Positions 14,390 through 22,975 are shown, counted from the first letter of the stretch. The stretch is DNA of 24,741 nucleotides from DATKWU01 sp964653685 (GCA_964653685.1 CAZZHA010000008.1:1-24741), one strand, 5' to 3'. The notes: generated by a model not told the origin, from the letters alone. Made by a program: numbers and translations.

Positions 14390-15279
14390 ATGTCCAAGAA
14401 ATTTTGAGCCTGGCTAAAAGTGGCGGTTATGCTTTAGGATCTTTCAATGCTGGTGATTTGGAAATTATTAAAGGTGTGATTCAGGCCGGAATTGAACTTA
14501 AGTCACCCCTTCTTATTGAGGCTTCACCTGGGGAAATAAAATTCTTTGGTCATCGGAATTTTGATTGTGTGGTTGAAAATTTCAAAAAAGAAACAAGCTT
14601 GCCGATTTTAACTAACCTTGACCATTCTTTGGGGTTAGAAGAAGCTCAAGAAGGGATTGAGTCGGGTTTTGATTTGATTCATTTTGATGGTTCTGATTTG
14701 ACTTATGAGGAAAACATTAAAATTAGCAAGATGATTGTTCAACAAGCCCACGAAAAAGGAATTTTGGTTGAGGGTGAGTTTGACAAGATTTTAGGCACTT
14801 CAGCCCCGCATCAGGAGGATGCGGAATCGGTTCAAGCCAGTGGCAGTTATACTGACCCAGAAAAAGCGGCTGAATTTGTTAATCAAACCGGGGTTGATAT
14901 TTTAGCTGTTTTTATTGGTAATCTTCATGGGACTTACAAGCAAGCACCTAAGCTTGATTTAGAGCGCTTGAGAATGATTGCCGAGAAATTACCTTGTTTT
15001 CTTTCTCTTCATGGCGGTTCAGGTTTGCTTGAGGAAGATATCAGACAGGCAATTAGTCTAGGAAAAGTCGTCAAAATTAATGTTAATACCGAACTAAGAG
15101 TAGCTTATCGAGAGACTTTGGAAAATGTTTTAAAAGGTTCGGAGGAAGTAGCTATTTACAAAATTATGCCACCGGTCATTGCTGCCGTTCAAAAAGTGGT
15201 TGAGGAAAAAATTAGGCTTTTTGGTTCAGAGGGCAAGGCAACTATACCCACCATTGAAGACCAAACTAACCAATCATGA
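14386..15279 (+). CDS. fba: Class II fructose-bisphosphate aldolase
   Basis: The 297-residue zinc aldolase splits fructose 1,6-bisphosphate to the two triose phosphates. Candidate zinc ligands are His80 (NLDHSLG), His181 (GNLHGTY) and His209 (SLHGGSG), with Glu129/Glu131 in VEGEFD. KINVNTELR is the C-terminal phosphate-binding motif. Length fits the class IIB (FbaA/GatY) group. A tagatose-bisphosphate aldolase (GatY-like) cannot be ruled out by sequence alone, but the setting beside TPI, GAPDH and PGK favours the glycolytic role. GGAG precedes the ATG. Confidence 0.92.
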   Translation: MNVQEILSLAKSGGYALGSFNAGDLEIIKGVIQAGIELKSPLLIEASPGEIKFFGHRNFDCVVENFKKETSLPILTNLDHSLGLEEAQEGIESGFDLIHFDGSDLTYEENIKISKMIVQQAHEKGILVEGEFDKILGTSAPHQEDAESVQASGSYTDPEKAAEFVNQTGVDILAVFIGNLHGTYKQAPKLDLERLRMIAEKLPCFLSLHGGSGLLEEDIRQAISLGKVVKINVNTELRVAYRETLENVLKGSEEVAIYKIMPPVIAAVQKVVEEKIRLFGSEGKATIPTIEDQTNQS

Positions 15280-16262
15280 AATTCGACACCATCTCCTTCG
15301 GTTCTGCTGTTCTTGACGTTTTTCTAACTTCGTCGGATATTAAAGTGATCCAATCAACTGAATTTTTTACCAACAAAGCGATTGCTGTTCCCTGTGGTAC
15401 TAAATCAGAAGTAGAAAGACTGGTGATTTGTTCTGGTGGAGGAGGGACCAACACGGCCGTTGGTTTTTCTCGCCTGGGCTTAAAGGCAGCGGTGGTCGCC
15501 CGGAGTGGTTGGGATTTTGCTGGAAAAATCATTCGCCAAGAAATTAAAAAAGAAGGAGTCGATGACCAATTTTTGGTTCAAATTGAAGGTGAAGAAACTG
15601 ACTATTCGACCATCCTTGTTTCTCCAGATGGCGATCGGACAATTCTGGTTTATCGTGGTGGCACCCGCTTAGATAAGAAGGCGATTGATTTCAAGAAACT
15701 TAATGCTTTTTGGTTCTATCTATCTTCTTTAGAAGGTAATTTAGCTTTAGTTGAGGAATTAACTAATTACGCCAAGAAAAATAATATTAAGATTGCTGTT
15801 AATCCGGGCAGAAAAGAATTGGAGCAGAAAAAAAAGTTTTTAAAAATTGCCCAGGATTTTGATATTTTAATTCTTAATCGAGAGGAAGCGGCTAAACTTC
15901 TAGGGGTAACGATTATTGATGATAAAGTTTTTGATAAAGCTTGTTTAACTTTGCCTAAGGTGATAGTGGTAACCACCGAGGGTCCCGAGGGAGCCCATGT
16001 TTGTGTCCCTCAAAAAGGTAAATTAATTACTGATGGTTTTAAAATGAAAGTGGTTGAAGTCACTGGTGCCGGTGATGGTTTTGGCGCTGGTTTAATTGCC
16101 GGTTTGGCTAAAGGTTGGGATTTAGAAAAGGCTCTAAAATTGGGAGTTTCTAATGGGGCGGCAGCCGTCACTCAATTTGGTGCGAAAGCCGGTCTAATTA
16201 GAGAAAAGGAAATAGATTTTTGGCTTAATAAAAAACTCAACTATCATTGGGAAAAAAGCTAG
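15276..16262 (+). CDS. PfkB-family sugar kinase, candidate phosphofructokinase
   Basis: The 328-residue ribokinase-fold protein has ISFGSAVLDVFL at the N-terminus, CSGGGGTNTAVGFSRLG (substrate/glycine loop), ILNREEAAKLLG, VVTTEGPEGA, and the anion-hole and catalytic base motif TGAGDGFGAG with Asp267. The substrate is not readable from sequence; family members phosphorylate fructose 6-phosphate, fructose 1-phosphate, ribose, adenosine or tagatose 6-phosphate. It is the last gene of the operon after the aldolase (4-nt overlap), so a fructose 6-phosphate kinase replacing PfkA is the most economical idea. A nucleoside or ribose kinase would also fit beside deoC. Confidence 0.87.
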   Translation: MKFDTISFGSAVLDVFLTSSDIKVIQSTEFFTNKAIAVPCGTKSEVERLVICSGGGGTNTAVGFSRLGLKAAVVARSGWDFAGKIIRQEIKKEGVDDQFLVQIEGEETDYSTILVSPDGDRTILVYRGGTRLDKKAIDFKKLNAFWFYLSSLEGNLALVEELTNYAKKNNIKIAVNPGRKELEQKKKFLKIAQDFDILILNREEAAKLLGVTIIDDKVFDKACLTLPKVIVVTTEGPEGAHVCVPQKGKLITDGFKMKVVEVTGAGDGFGAGLIAGLAKGWDLEKALKLGVSNGAAAVTQFGAKAGLIREKEIDFWLNKKLNYHWEKS

Positions 16263-16307
16263 TTCTGTACATCTCTATTACTCAAATATTTTCTTGAAAA
16301 TTTCCCC

Positions 16308-16336
16308 TGAACAAAACCCGAAAACTTTGGTAAAAT
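16308..16336 (+). promoter_or_regulatory. Promoter of the radical SAM unit
   Basis: TGAACA (16308-16313), a 17-nt spacer, then TAAAAT (16331-16336) with an extended TG at 16328-16329. The predicted start, about 16343, is one base before ATG 16344, implying a leaderless mRNA. The 81-nt gap upstream, after the PfkB gene, holds no clear terminator. Confidence 0.55.
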
Positions 16337-16343
16337 ATAGTTG

Positions 16344-17159
16344 ATGGTTAAAATCAAAGAAAGGCTTTGCCGAACTATTCTTTCCCCTAGTAAATTACCA
16401 GGTTGTGATTATGTGATTAATCCTTATGTTGGTTGTCTTCATAATTGCGCTTGGTGTTATGCTCGCTATATGAAGCGATACACCGGTCATGATAATGAAG
16501 ACTGGGGTTCTTTTGTTGACGCTAAAATCAATGCCCCTGAAGTTTTAATTAAGGATATTAGACAACTGAGAAGCAAACCAACAATCTTTCTTTCATCAGT
16601 TTGCGATCCCTATCAATCAATTGAGGTAAAGTACAAATTAACCCGCCAATGTTTAGAGATTCTTTCTCAATTCAATTTCCCAGTTAGTATTTTGACTCAG
16701 TCAAAATTAGTGGTTCGCGACATTGATTTGTTCAAAAAGTTCAAAAAGATTAAAGTAGGGATGAGTTTTATCACCATGAATAAAAAAGCCACTCGAATTT
16801 TTCAACCCAGGGCAGCCTTGCCCGAGGAAAAAGTTGAGGCTTTAAAAAAATTACATCAAGCAGGTATTAGCACCGACATTCATCTTGGTCCAATCCTACC
16901 TTACTTCACTGATTTTAAAGCGATTTTTAAAGTGACTCATCGTTATCTTGATGCGGCCATGGGTGAAACCTTGAATACTCAGGGAGACAATTGGATAGCC
17001 TTAATTAATCTTCTAAAAAAACATTATCCTCAGTTTTTACCTCTTTTTAAAAAAGAAAAATTTAAAAATCCTGATTATCTTGGTCAGGTGGGAGTTGATT
17101 TTGAAAAGGCAGCTAAAAAATTTAAAATAACAGTGTCAGGAGTTTATCACCATGCCTAG
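16344..17159 (+). CDS. Radical SAM protein, spore photoproduct lyase-like (SplB/Rv2578c group)
   Basis: From ATG 16344 the protein has 271 residues; a TTG at 16341 adds one codon but the ATG fits the promoter. The [4Fe-4S]/SAM motif is Cys31-x3-Cys35-x2-Cys38 in NPYVGCLHNCAWCYARYM, with the preceding aromatic pattern and the later SSVCDPYQSIE and ILTQSKLVVRDID stretches typical of the SPL-like 'DNA repair photolyase' group. True SplB repairs spore photoproduct, which this non-sporulating-looking organism should not need, so the real substrate is open. It overlaps the MTH938-like gene by 8 nt. Confidence 0.85.
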   Translation: MVKIKERLCRTILSPSKLPGCDYVINPYVGCLHNCAWCYARYMKRYTGHDNEDWGSFVDAKINAPEVLIKDIRQLRSKPTIFLSSVCDPYQSIEVKYKLTRQCLEILSQFNFPVSILTQSKLVVRDIDLFKKFKKIKVGMSFITMNKKATRIFQPRAALPEEKVEALKKLHQAGISTDIHLGPILPYFTDFKAIFKVTHRYLDAAMGETLNTQGDNWIALINLLKKHYPQFLPLFKKEKFKNPDYLGQVGVDFEKAAKKFKITVSGVYHHA

Positions 17160-17514
17160 AATTGATAAAGTTTCTTGGGGAAAAGTCAAGATTGGTGGTC
17201 AAGACCATCATCAGGTTTTGCTGATTGGTAACAAAGTGATTGAAAGAAAAAGCGATCAATTACATGAGCTTTTTGGGACGACTCACCAAATGGGCGATTG
17301 GGAGAAAGAAAAACTTCTCTTTGGCAATCCAGAAATCATTCTTGTGGCTACCGGCTGGAGTGGCCTGGTTAAGTTAGATGATGGTTTTAAAAAAGAATTG
17401 AAAAAAAGAAAGGTTGAATTACAAACAATGCTTACTCCTGAAGCGGTGAAACGCTATAATCAATTGATCAAAGAAGGCAAACGAGTTAATGCCTTAATTC
17501 ATACTACTTGTTAA
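17152..17514 (+). CDS. MTH938-like (PF04430-type) protein
   Basis: The 120-residue protein begins IDKVSWGKVKIGGQ and contains PEIILVATGWSGLVKLD, LTPEAVKRYNQLIKEGKRVNALIHTTC. These correspond to the family pattern of a GTG-x2-G loop followed by AV..YN.L...G..V.A..H.TC, as in archaeal Mth938, human AAMDC and NDUFAF3. No enzymatic activity is established for the family. The last residue is the conserved cysteine. Its start lies inside the radical SAM gene (8-nt overlap), so the two are probably co-translated. Confidence 0.75.
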   Translation: MPRIDKVSWGKVKIGGQDHHQVLLIGNKVIERKSDQLHELFGTTHQMGDWEKEKLLFGNPEIILVATGWSGLVKLDDGFKKELKKRKVELQTMLTPEAVKRYNQLIKEGKRVNALIHTTC

Positions 17515-17515
17515 A

Positions 17516-18433
17516 ATGATTTTTAAACCTAAAAGCGAACAGCAAGCCCTTCCTGGTATTAAGCCAATCAAAAAACAAGAAAGAAAAGAACGTCGCGGCG
17601 AAGGGAGAAAAGCGATTATTGTTTTGTTTATTGTGACGGTTTTAGCCAGTGTGCTTTTTTATCTTCAGGCAGAATTGCCTAAGATTTGGGGGGAAATTAC
17701 AGCTCCCAAAGTTATTTCTCGTTTGCCAAAAGGATATTTTGATCCTGATCAGACTATAACCCAGCTTAAGGAATTAACCCAAGATTTATCAGGGACTTAT
17801 GGCATTTATGTCTATCGGTTTAAAGATGACTATAATTACGGTTTAAACCAAGAGAAAGTTTTTCCAGCGGCTTCTCTAAATAAACTTCCGGTGATGATTG
17901 CTGCTTATCAGCAAGCGGAAGAAGGTAAAGTTAATTTAGAAACTAAATATACTCTCAAAGAAGAAGATAAGGTTCAAGGAGTCGGTCTTCTCCAATCAGA
18001 ACCAGCAAGCAGTCAGTATACTTATCGACAACTGATCGAGTATATGGCCCAACATTCAGACAATACCGCTTTTAAAATTATGCGTCAGATTACTAGGGAG
18101 GAAATAGTAGAAAAAATGACACCCGAGGAGGTTGGCTTGTTGTTTAGACAAATTTATGAGGGCGAATTGATTAATCAAGAGAATACTGATGAGCTCCTTC
18201 AGTTTTTAACTGAAACTGATTTTGAAGATCGTTTACCCCAGGGTGTTCCTGGAGATATTCGTGTTTCTCATAAAATTGGTACCTTGACTGGAGTTTATTC
18301 TGATGCCGGCATAATTTTTGCTGAACCCCCATTTGTTTTAGTGATAATGACTGAGGGCGCGCGTGAGTCCGAAGCTTTAGAGGCTTTGCCACAAATTACT
18401 CAGATTGTTTGGGATTTTGAGACTGCCCTTTGA
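17516..18433 (+). CDS. Membrane-anchored class A beta-lactamase-fold serine hydrolase
   Basis: The 305-residue protein has a cytoplasmic basic tail, one membrane helix (about residues 34-52) and an extracytoplasmic penicillin-recognising domain. Motifs are SLNK (Ser120, Lys123), SDN (Ser181-Asn183) and HKIGT (Lys253) for KTG. The stretch between SDN and TPEEVGLLF is only about 20 residues. In class A enzymes this stretch carries the omega loop and the deacylating Glu166, which I cannot find here. It may be a DD-peptidase or a penicillin-binding protein that acylates without turnover, rather than a resistance enzyme. It starts 1 nt after the MTH938-like stop; its 3' end overlaps the convergent PBP gene by 38 nt. 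Confidence 0.82.
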   Translation: MIFKPKSEQQALPGIKPIKKQERKERRGEGRKAIIVLFIVTVLASVLFYLQAELPKIWGEITAPKVISRLPKGYFDPDQTITQLKELTQDLSGTYGIYVYRFKDDYNYGLNQEKVFPAASLNKLPVMIAAYQQAEEGKVNLETKYTLKEEDKVQGVGLLQSEPASSQYTYRQLIEYMAQHSDNTAFKIMRQITREEIVEKMTPEEVGLLFRQIYEGELINQENTDELLQFLTETDFEDRLPQGVPGDIRVSHKIGTLTGVYSDAGIIFAEPPFVLVIMTEGARESEALEALPQITQIVWDFETAL

Positions 18434-20699
18434 TTTCCTTTATTTTTTCCGGGTCACAATGAATTTTTGGTTCAGTTCCAGGTAAAAATAACTCCTGTTT
18501 GCCGCCACAGCCTTCGCAAGGTAAAGTGCCGGTTGTCGGGCAGATTTCCACTTGAATGAGTTCCCCGGGTCGAGGAAATTCTTGATCAGGTATCTCCCTA
18601 AGCAAGCTATCCATGATTTGGCTCCAAATCGGTGAAGCGCCAGTAATCCCCGAAGCGACATAACTCATTGGAGTGTTATCGTTATTGCCTACCCAAACAG
18701 CGACTAAATAATCAGGTGTATAGCCAATTGTCCAGTTGTCTCTCATATTTTGAGTCGTGCCGGTTTTGACGGCAACATGGGGATGATTGGGAATATTGAG
18801 AACCGAATTAGTACCAAAAGCCGGCGTTCGAGCCACGTTATCAGCAAGAATATCAGTTAAGAGATAGGCAACATTAGGGGCTAAAACTCTCTGGGCTTTC
18901 AATTTTTGGTTTTGTTTTAATGTTTCTCCTTTATAATTTTTTACTTCTAAAATCGGGTTAAGATCAACCCTCGTGCCTAAATTAGCAAGTGTACCGTAAA
19001 CAACCGCCAAATCAATCATTTTAACCTCACCTCCGCCCAAAGTCAGCGAAAGGCCAAATCTCGAAGGATCCTCCCAAGTAGTAATTCCCATTTCTTGGCC
19101 ACGTTTAATCATTCGTTCGACCCCAAAAGCAGATAAAACTTTAACGGCCGGGACATTGTAAGAAGAAGCGAGAGCAATACGAAGAGGTATATTGCCATGG
19201 AAGCGATGGTCATAATTTTTAGGAGAGTAAGGTGGTTGGCCGGGTATTTGGTAGGTAATCGGTGTATCAGGAATAATGGTTGCCGGTGTAAAACCGTTTT
19301 CTAGAGCGATTGAATAGTTAACCGGTTTAATAGCAGAACCAGGTTGACGGGGACGAAGGGTGACATTGACGTTGCCGTCATTCTCGGAATCAAAATAATC
19401 CTGAGAGCCAACCATTGCTAAGATTTCTCCTGTTTGGGGATTGGTGACTAAAGCCGCCCCGTTGGTAATGTCAAACCGGTCAAGCTTAGCGACTTCGTCT
19501 TTGACAGTTTTTTGAGTTTGGTTTTGAATGCCTAGGTCAAGTGAAGTAATAACCTCTAAACCGCCTTCTTCTACTTGTCTGAGGCCATATTGATCGACTA
19601 ATAATTCCTTAACGTACATAACAAAATGGGGCGCTTTGATATCAGTTTTCTGGGGAGCAAATTTTAACTCTTGCTCTCGGGCCTGGGTGAGTTCATTCTC
19701 ATTGATAAAACCTTCTTCTTTCATTCTCCTCAGGACAGTCAGTTGACGAGATTTAGCCAGTTCTGGATAAGCACCGAAAGGAGAGAAAGTTGTTGGGGAA
19801 GCAGGTAAGCCAGCTAAGAGAGCAGACTCAGCTAAGTTGAGATTTCTGACGGATTTACCGAAATACATTTGGGCTGCTTCTTCGATTCCATAGGCAGCGC
19901 CACCATAGCCAACTTCATTGAAATACATTTGAAGAATTTCGTCTTTGGAGAATTTTGATTCAACCCAAAGAGCCAGGATAATTTCCTTAATTTTTCGTTG
20001 CAAAGTTCTCTTTGGTGTCAAAAGGGCATTTTTGACTAACTGTTGGGTAATGGTCGAACCACCATAAAGTTTTCTTGAACGGAGATTAGCGAGAAACGCT
20101 CGAATAATGCCTTTGGGAGAAAGACCGTGATGATGATAAAACTCAGCGTCTTCAATGGCAATGGTTGCTTGGACTAAAGAAAAGGGAATATCTGAAAGGG
20201 GAACAAGGGTTCGGTTTTGATTGTGATAGATTTTATACAAGAGTTCGCCATGGCGATCATAAATTTTAGTAGAAACGATTTGGTCTCGAGTCATCAAACG
20301 CTGAGGTTGGGGTAAATCTTTAAAGATGATAAAGAAAAATGAGATAGAAAAGAGAATTAATAAACAAAAACCCAGAAAAAAAGCGAACCATTTTTTTGAA
20401 GGTCTAGGAAGGTGGAAATAAGGCAGACGAATTTTAGGCAATTTGATTTCAATTCGATAAAGCAGTAGAGAAGAGAGATGTTGATATAAACTTTTAATGA
20501 AGAGGAAGAAGTAACTACCAAGGATAAAAAGAGCGAACAAGAGCCAATAAGAAGGCTTACCAATTAATTTGAGAATTGAACCCAACCAACTGATTAGGTT
20601 TAATTTCTTAATTTTGCCCAAAAAACCCGGAGCAGCTTTCTGCTTTGATCGAAGTTTTTTGGCGGTATAGATATTTCCTGTCCTTTTAACCGCCATCAT
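18396..20699 (-). CDS. Class A penicillin-binding protein (PBP1A-like), copy 1
   Basis: The 767-residue bifunctional peptidoglycan synthase has a GT51 glycosyltransferase domain (about residues 140-320; catalytic Glu183 in AIEDAEFYHHHG, then GGSTITQQLVKN and QMYFNEVGYGG). The transpeptidase domain has Ser455 in GSAIKP, SYN in SSYNVPAVK, and Lys645 in VKTGTT. The C-terminal tail has four cysteines (CPTTGTLPCEGCGG and a later IHC). The N-terminus is about 75 residues longer than in its paralogue and has an extra hydrophobic segment (about 51-69) before the usual anchor (about 104-127). Two ATGs at 20699 and 20696 sit at the predicted transcription start. Confidence 0.93.
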   Translation of the reverse strand: MMAVKRTGNIYTAKKLRSKQKAAPGFLGKIKKLNLISWLGSILKLIGKPSYWLLFALFILGSYFFLFIKSLYQHLSSLLLYRIEIKLPKIRLPYFHLPRPSKKWFAFFLGFCLLILFSISFFFIIFKDLPQPQRLMTRDQIVSTKIYDRHGELLYKIYHNQNRTLVPLSDIPFSLVQATIAIEDAEFYHHHGLSPKGIIRAFLANLRSRKLYGGSTITQQLVKNALLTPKRTLQRKIKEIILALWVESKFSKDEILQMYFNEVGYGGAAYGIEEAAQMYFGKSVRNLNLAESALLAGLPASPTTFSPFGAYPELAKSRQLTVLRRMKEEGFINENELTQAREQELKFAPQKTDIKAPHFVMYVKELLVDQYGLRQVEEGGLEVITSLDLGIQNQTQKTVKDEVAKLDRFDITNGAALVTNPQTGEILAMVGSQDYFDSENDGNVNVTLRPRQPGSAIKPVNYSIALENGFTPATIIPDTPITYQIPGQPPYSPKNYDHRFHGNIPLRIALASSYNVPAVKVLSAFGVERMIKRGQEMGITTWEDPSRFGLSLTLGGGEVKMIDLAVVYGTLANLGTRVDLNPILEVKNYKGETLKQNQKLKAQRVLAPNVAYLLTDILADNVARTPAFGTNSVLNIPNHPHVAVKTGTTQNMRDNWTIGYTPDYLVAVWVGNNDNTPMSYVASGITGASPIWSQIMDSLLREIPDQEFPRPGELIQVEICPTTGTLPCEGCGGKQELFLPGTEPKIHCDPEKIKEIKGQSQNPKQSE
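18655..18699. repeat. Near-identical DNA tract shared with the paralogous PBP gene (copy 1)
   Basis: The 45 bases match 21135-21179 with a single mismatch (18672 A, 21152 G). The tract encodes the conserved stretch after KTGT (VGNNDNTPMSYVA). Such identity at synonymous positions suggests recent gene conversion or duplication. Confidence 0.8.
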
Positions 20700-20703
20700 T
20701 ACT

Positions 20704-20732
20704 ATTTTACCTCATTTTAGGGTTAAGGTGAA
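20704..20732 (-). promoter_or_regulatory. Promoter between the two PBP genes
   Basis: TTCACC (20732-20727), a 17-nt spacer, then TAAAAT (20709-20704). The predicted start, about 20697, falls on the ATG pair of copy 1. The -35 overlaps the last codons of copy 2, so copy 1 may be transcribed independently as well as by read-through. Confidence 0.45.
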
Positions 20733-22972
20733 GGAGAATTTTGGGAAGGAAGAGGTAGATAAGGACTAATAATCATTGCTCCGGTTGACGGAATACAATC
20801 AAGGCAATAGGGAGCGCCGAGAGGATCATAAATAACCTGGTGTTCTTGAAGTTCTCGATTTTCAGGCGGAGTTTTCTCGTTAGCCATCTGACCAGTAGTT
20901 TTATCGATTTCAATAAAAGTTTTTAGATTCTCGGTTTCTGAAGGGACGGTCCCTTCAATAAAATATTCAAAACGGGTTTCGCAAGGGGAATCAGGATTAG
21001 GCATTTTTCCAGATAGAGCACAGACATTAGCGCCAACCACGCCTTCAGGTTTCATCGGCCATTCTTGTTCCAGATCTTTTAAGGTATAGGTTATAATTTG
21101 GTTCCAAATTGGCGAGGCGCCGGTAATGCCTGAGGCGACATAACTCATTGGGGTGTTATCGTTATTGCCTACCCAAACAACCACGAGTCTTGAAGGCGTG
21201 TAACCAATCGTCCAATTATCGCGTTTGTCATTAGTTGTCCCCGTTTTAACCGAAACTTCAGGATGGCCTTTAATATTAAGATAAGAGGAAGCACCAAAGG
21301 CAGCCGAGCGGGCATTGTTATCTAAGAGAATATGAGAAATTAGGTAAGCAACTTCCATGGGTAAGGCTCGCTCACCCTCCTGCTCTTTTCTTTGATAGAG
21401 AGCTTTGCCGTGGCGGTCTTCGACTTTTTCAATCGCATAGACATTTTGACGAATTCCTAAATTAGCAAAAGTGGAAAAAGCGGTGGCCATATCAATCATT
21501 CTCACCTCGCCACCACCAAGAGTAATAGAGAGACCGTAGTTAGAGGGATCTTCGAAGGTTGTAATTCCCATCGCTGAAGCCGTGGCCACAAAATCTTCCA
21601 GGCCATTCAGGGCTAAAACTTTGACGGCAGGTAGATTATAAGAGTTGCCTAGGTCAAAGCGGGCCTGGACCGGGCCATGAAATTGGCCGTCATAATTAAC
21701 AGGGCAATAAAGTTTTTGGCCAGGAACACTAAAGCAAGTAGGGATATCATTAATGACCGTGGCTGGCGTAATCACGCCTTTCATTAAACCAAGGGCATAA
21801 TTAATTGGTTTAATAGCAGAACCAGGCTGACGTCGACTTAAAGTAACGTTGACTTTACCATCGTATTCTTCATCAAAGTAATCATGAGAACCAATCATGG
21901 CAAGAATTTCACCAGTTTGAGGATTGGTCACCAAGGCGGCACCATTATGAATATTTAATTTTCTTTCTTCTAAATCTGCCACTTCGGTAGCGACTACTTC
22001 TTGGGCAAAGTCTTGAATTTCAAGATCAAGAGTGGTGGTGACTCTTAAACCTCCTTGTTCGACTAATTGTTCGCCATATTCTTCGACTAATAATTCCTTA
22101 ACATAAAGAACAAAATGGGGAGCTCTAATGCCAACTGTGGCTGGTGCATAATTTAATTCTTCTTCTTCGGCCGCTCTTTTTTCTTCTTCGGTAATATAGC
22201 CATCTTCAACCATTCTGCCTAAGACTAATTTTTGTCTATTTTTGGCCGCCTCCGGATGGGCGCCAAATGGCGAATAGCGAGTTGGGGCCGCCGGCAAACC
22301 AGCTAAAAGAGTCATCTCAGCCAAACTTAAATCTTTGGCGTGTTTATTAAAATAGGTTTGGGAGGCGGCTTCAATACCATAAGCCGTGCCTCCATAAGGG
22401 ACTTGGTTAAGATACATTTCTAAAATTTGTTCTTTGGAATAGATAATTTCGGTGATCATCGCCAAAAGAGCTTCTCTAATTTTTCTGCGAATAGTCCGCT
22501 CTGGCGTCAAGAGAGCGGTTTTAACTAGCTGTTGGGTAATCGTTGAACCGCCTTGAAGTTGGTGTTTGAAAACAATTTTGGTGGCAGCTCGTAAAATTCC
22601 CTCAAAAGCAAAACCACGATGTTGATAAAAGTTTTTGTCTTCAATGGCAATCGTTGCTTGTTTAACATAATCAGGTAAGGCTCCTAATTCAACCGGCACC
22701 CGATTTTTCTCTATGTAGATTTCATACAAGAGATGGCCGTTACGATCAAAAATTGAGGTTGAAGCAGGAAAAGCTTCTGAACTCAAGCGAGTGGGTAGAG
22801 GTAAATCTTTGAAAATAAAAAAATAGAGGAAAATACCGAGGAAAAGAAAAATAAAGATTAAAAGCCAGTTAGCCAAGAGAAATTTTTGATAACGTCCTTT
22901 AATAGGTAACTTCTTGATTTTTTGGTCAATTGTCTTTTTCAGACTGCTTAATTTTCTTTTAATTAATTTCAT
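20723..22972 (-). CDS. Class A penicillin-binding protein (PBP1A-like), copy 2
   Basis: The 749-residue protein has a short basic tail, one membrane anchor (about residues 32-54), a GT51 domain with Glu111 in AIEDKNFYQHRG, GGSTITQQLVKT and YLNQVPYGG, then the transpeptidase with Ser385 in GSAIKP, NSYN and Lys576 in VKTGTT. A low-complexity C-terminal extension follows (DKTTGQMANEKTPPENRE, and a Pro/Ser-rich end) with further cysteines. It polymerises lipid II and cross-links the stem peptides. It lies 23 nt upstream of copy 1 in the same direction. The paralogues share all motifs, so this is a tandem duplication. Confidence 0.94.
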   Translation of the reverse strand: MKLIKRKLSSLKKTIDQKIKKLPIKGRYQKFLLANWLLIFIFLFLGIFLYFFIFKDLPLPTRLSSEAFPASTSIFDRNGHLLYEIYIEKNRVPVELGALPDYVKQATIAIEDKNFYQHRGFAFEGILRAATKIVFKHQLQGGSTITQQLVKTALLTPERTIRRKIREALLAMITEIIYSKEQILEMYLNQVPYGGTAYGIEAASQTYFNKHAKDLSLAEMTLLAGLPAAPTRYSPFGAHPEAAKNRQKLVLGRMVEDGYITEEEKRAAEEEELNYAPATVGIRAPHFVLYVKELLVEEYGEQLVEQGGLRVTTTLDLEIQDFAQEVVATEVADLEERKLNIHNGAALVTNPQTGEILAMIGSHDYFDEEYDGKVNVTLSRRQPGSAIKPINYALGLMKGVITPATVINDIPTCFSVPGQKLYCPVNYDGQFHGPVQARFDLGNSYNLPAVKVLALNGLEDFVATASAMGITTFEDPSNYGLSITLGGGEVRMIDMATAFSTFANLGIRQNVYAIEKVEDRHGKALYQRKEQEGERALPMEVAYLISHILLDNNARSAAFGASSYLNIKGHPEVSVKTGTTNDKRDNWTIGYTPSRLVVVWVGNNDNTPMSYVASGITGASPIWNQIITYTLKDLEQEWPMKPEGVVGANVCALSGKMPNPDSPCETRFEYFIEGTVPSETENLKTFIEIDKTTGQMANEKTPPENRELQEHQVIYDPLGAPYCLDCIPSTGAMIISPYLPLPSQNSPSP
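21135..21179. repeat. Near-identical DNA tract shared with the paralogous PBP gene (copy 2)
   Basis: Partner of 18655-18699: 44 of 45 bases are identical. Confidence 0.8.
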
Positions 22973-22975
22973 AGC

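Noticed and set aside
16263..16307. Possible terminator after the PfkB gene (ATTTTC-TT-GAAAAT)
   Set aside because: Stem is AT-only with a 2-nt loop and no T-run; too weak to call.
16341..16343. TTG as start codon of the radical SAM gene
   Set aside because: ATG follows immediately and fits the predicted transcription start.
17516..18433. Functional antibiotic-resistance beta-lactamase
   Set aside because: Membrane-anchored, IGT variant of KTG, and no visible omega-loop glutamate; setting beside PBPs suggests a housekeeping wall role.
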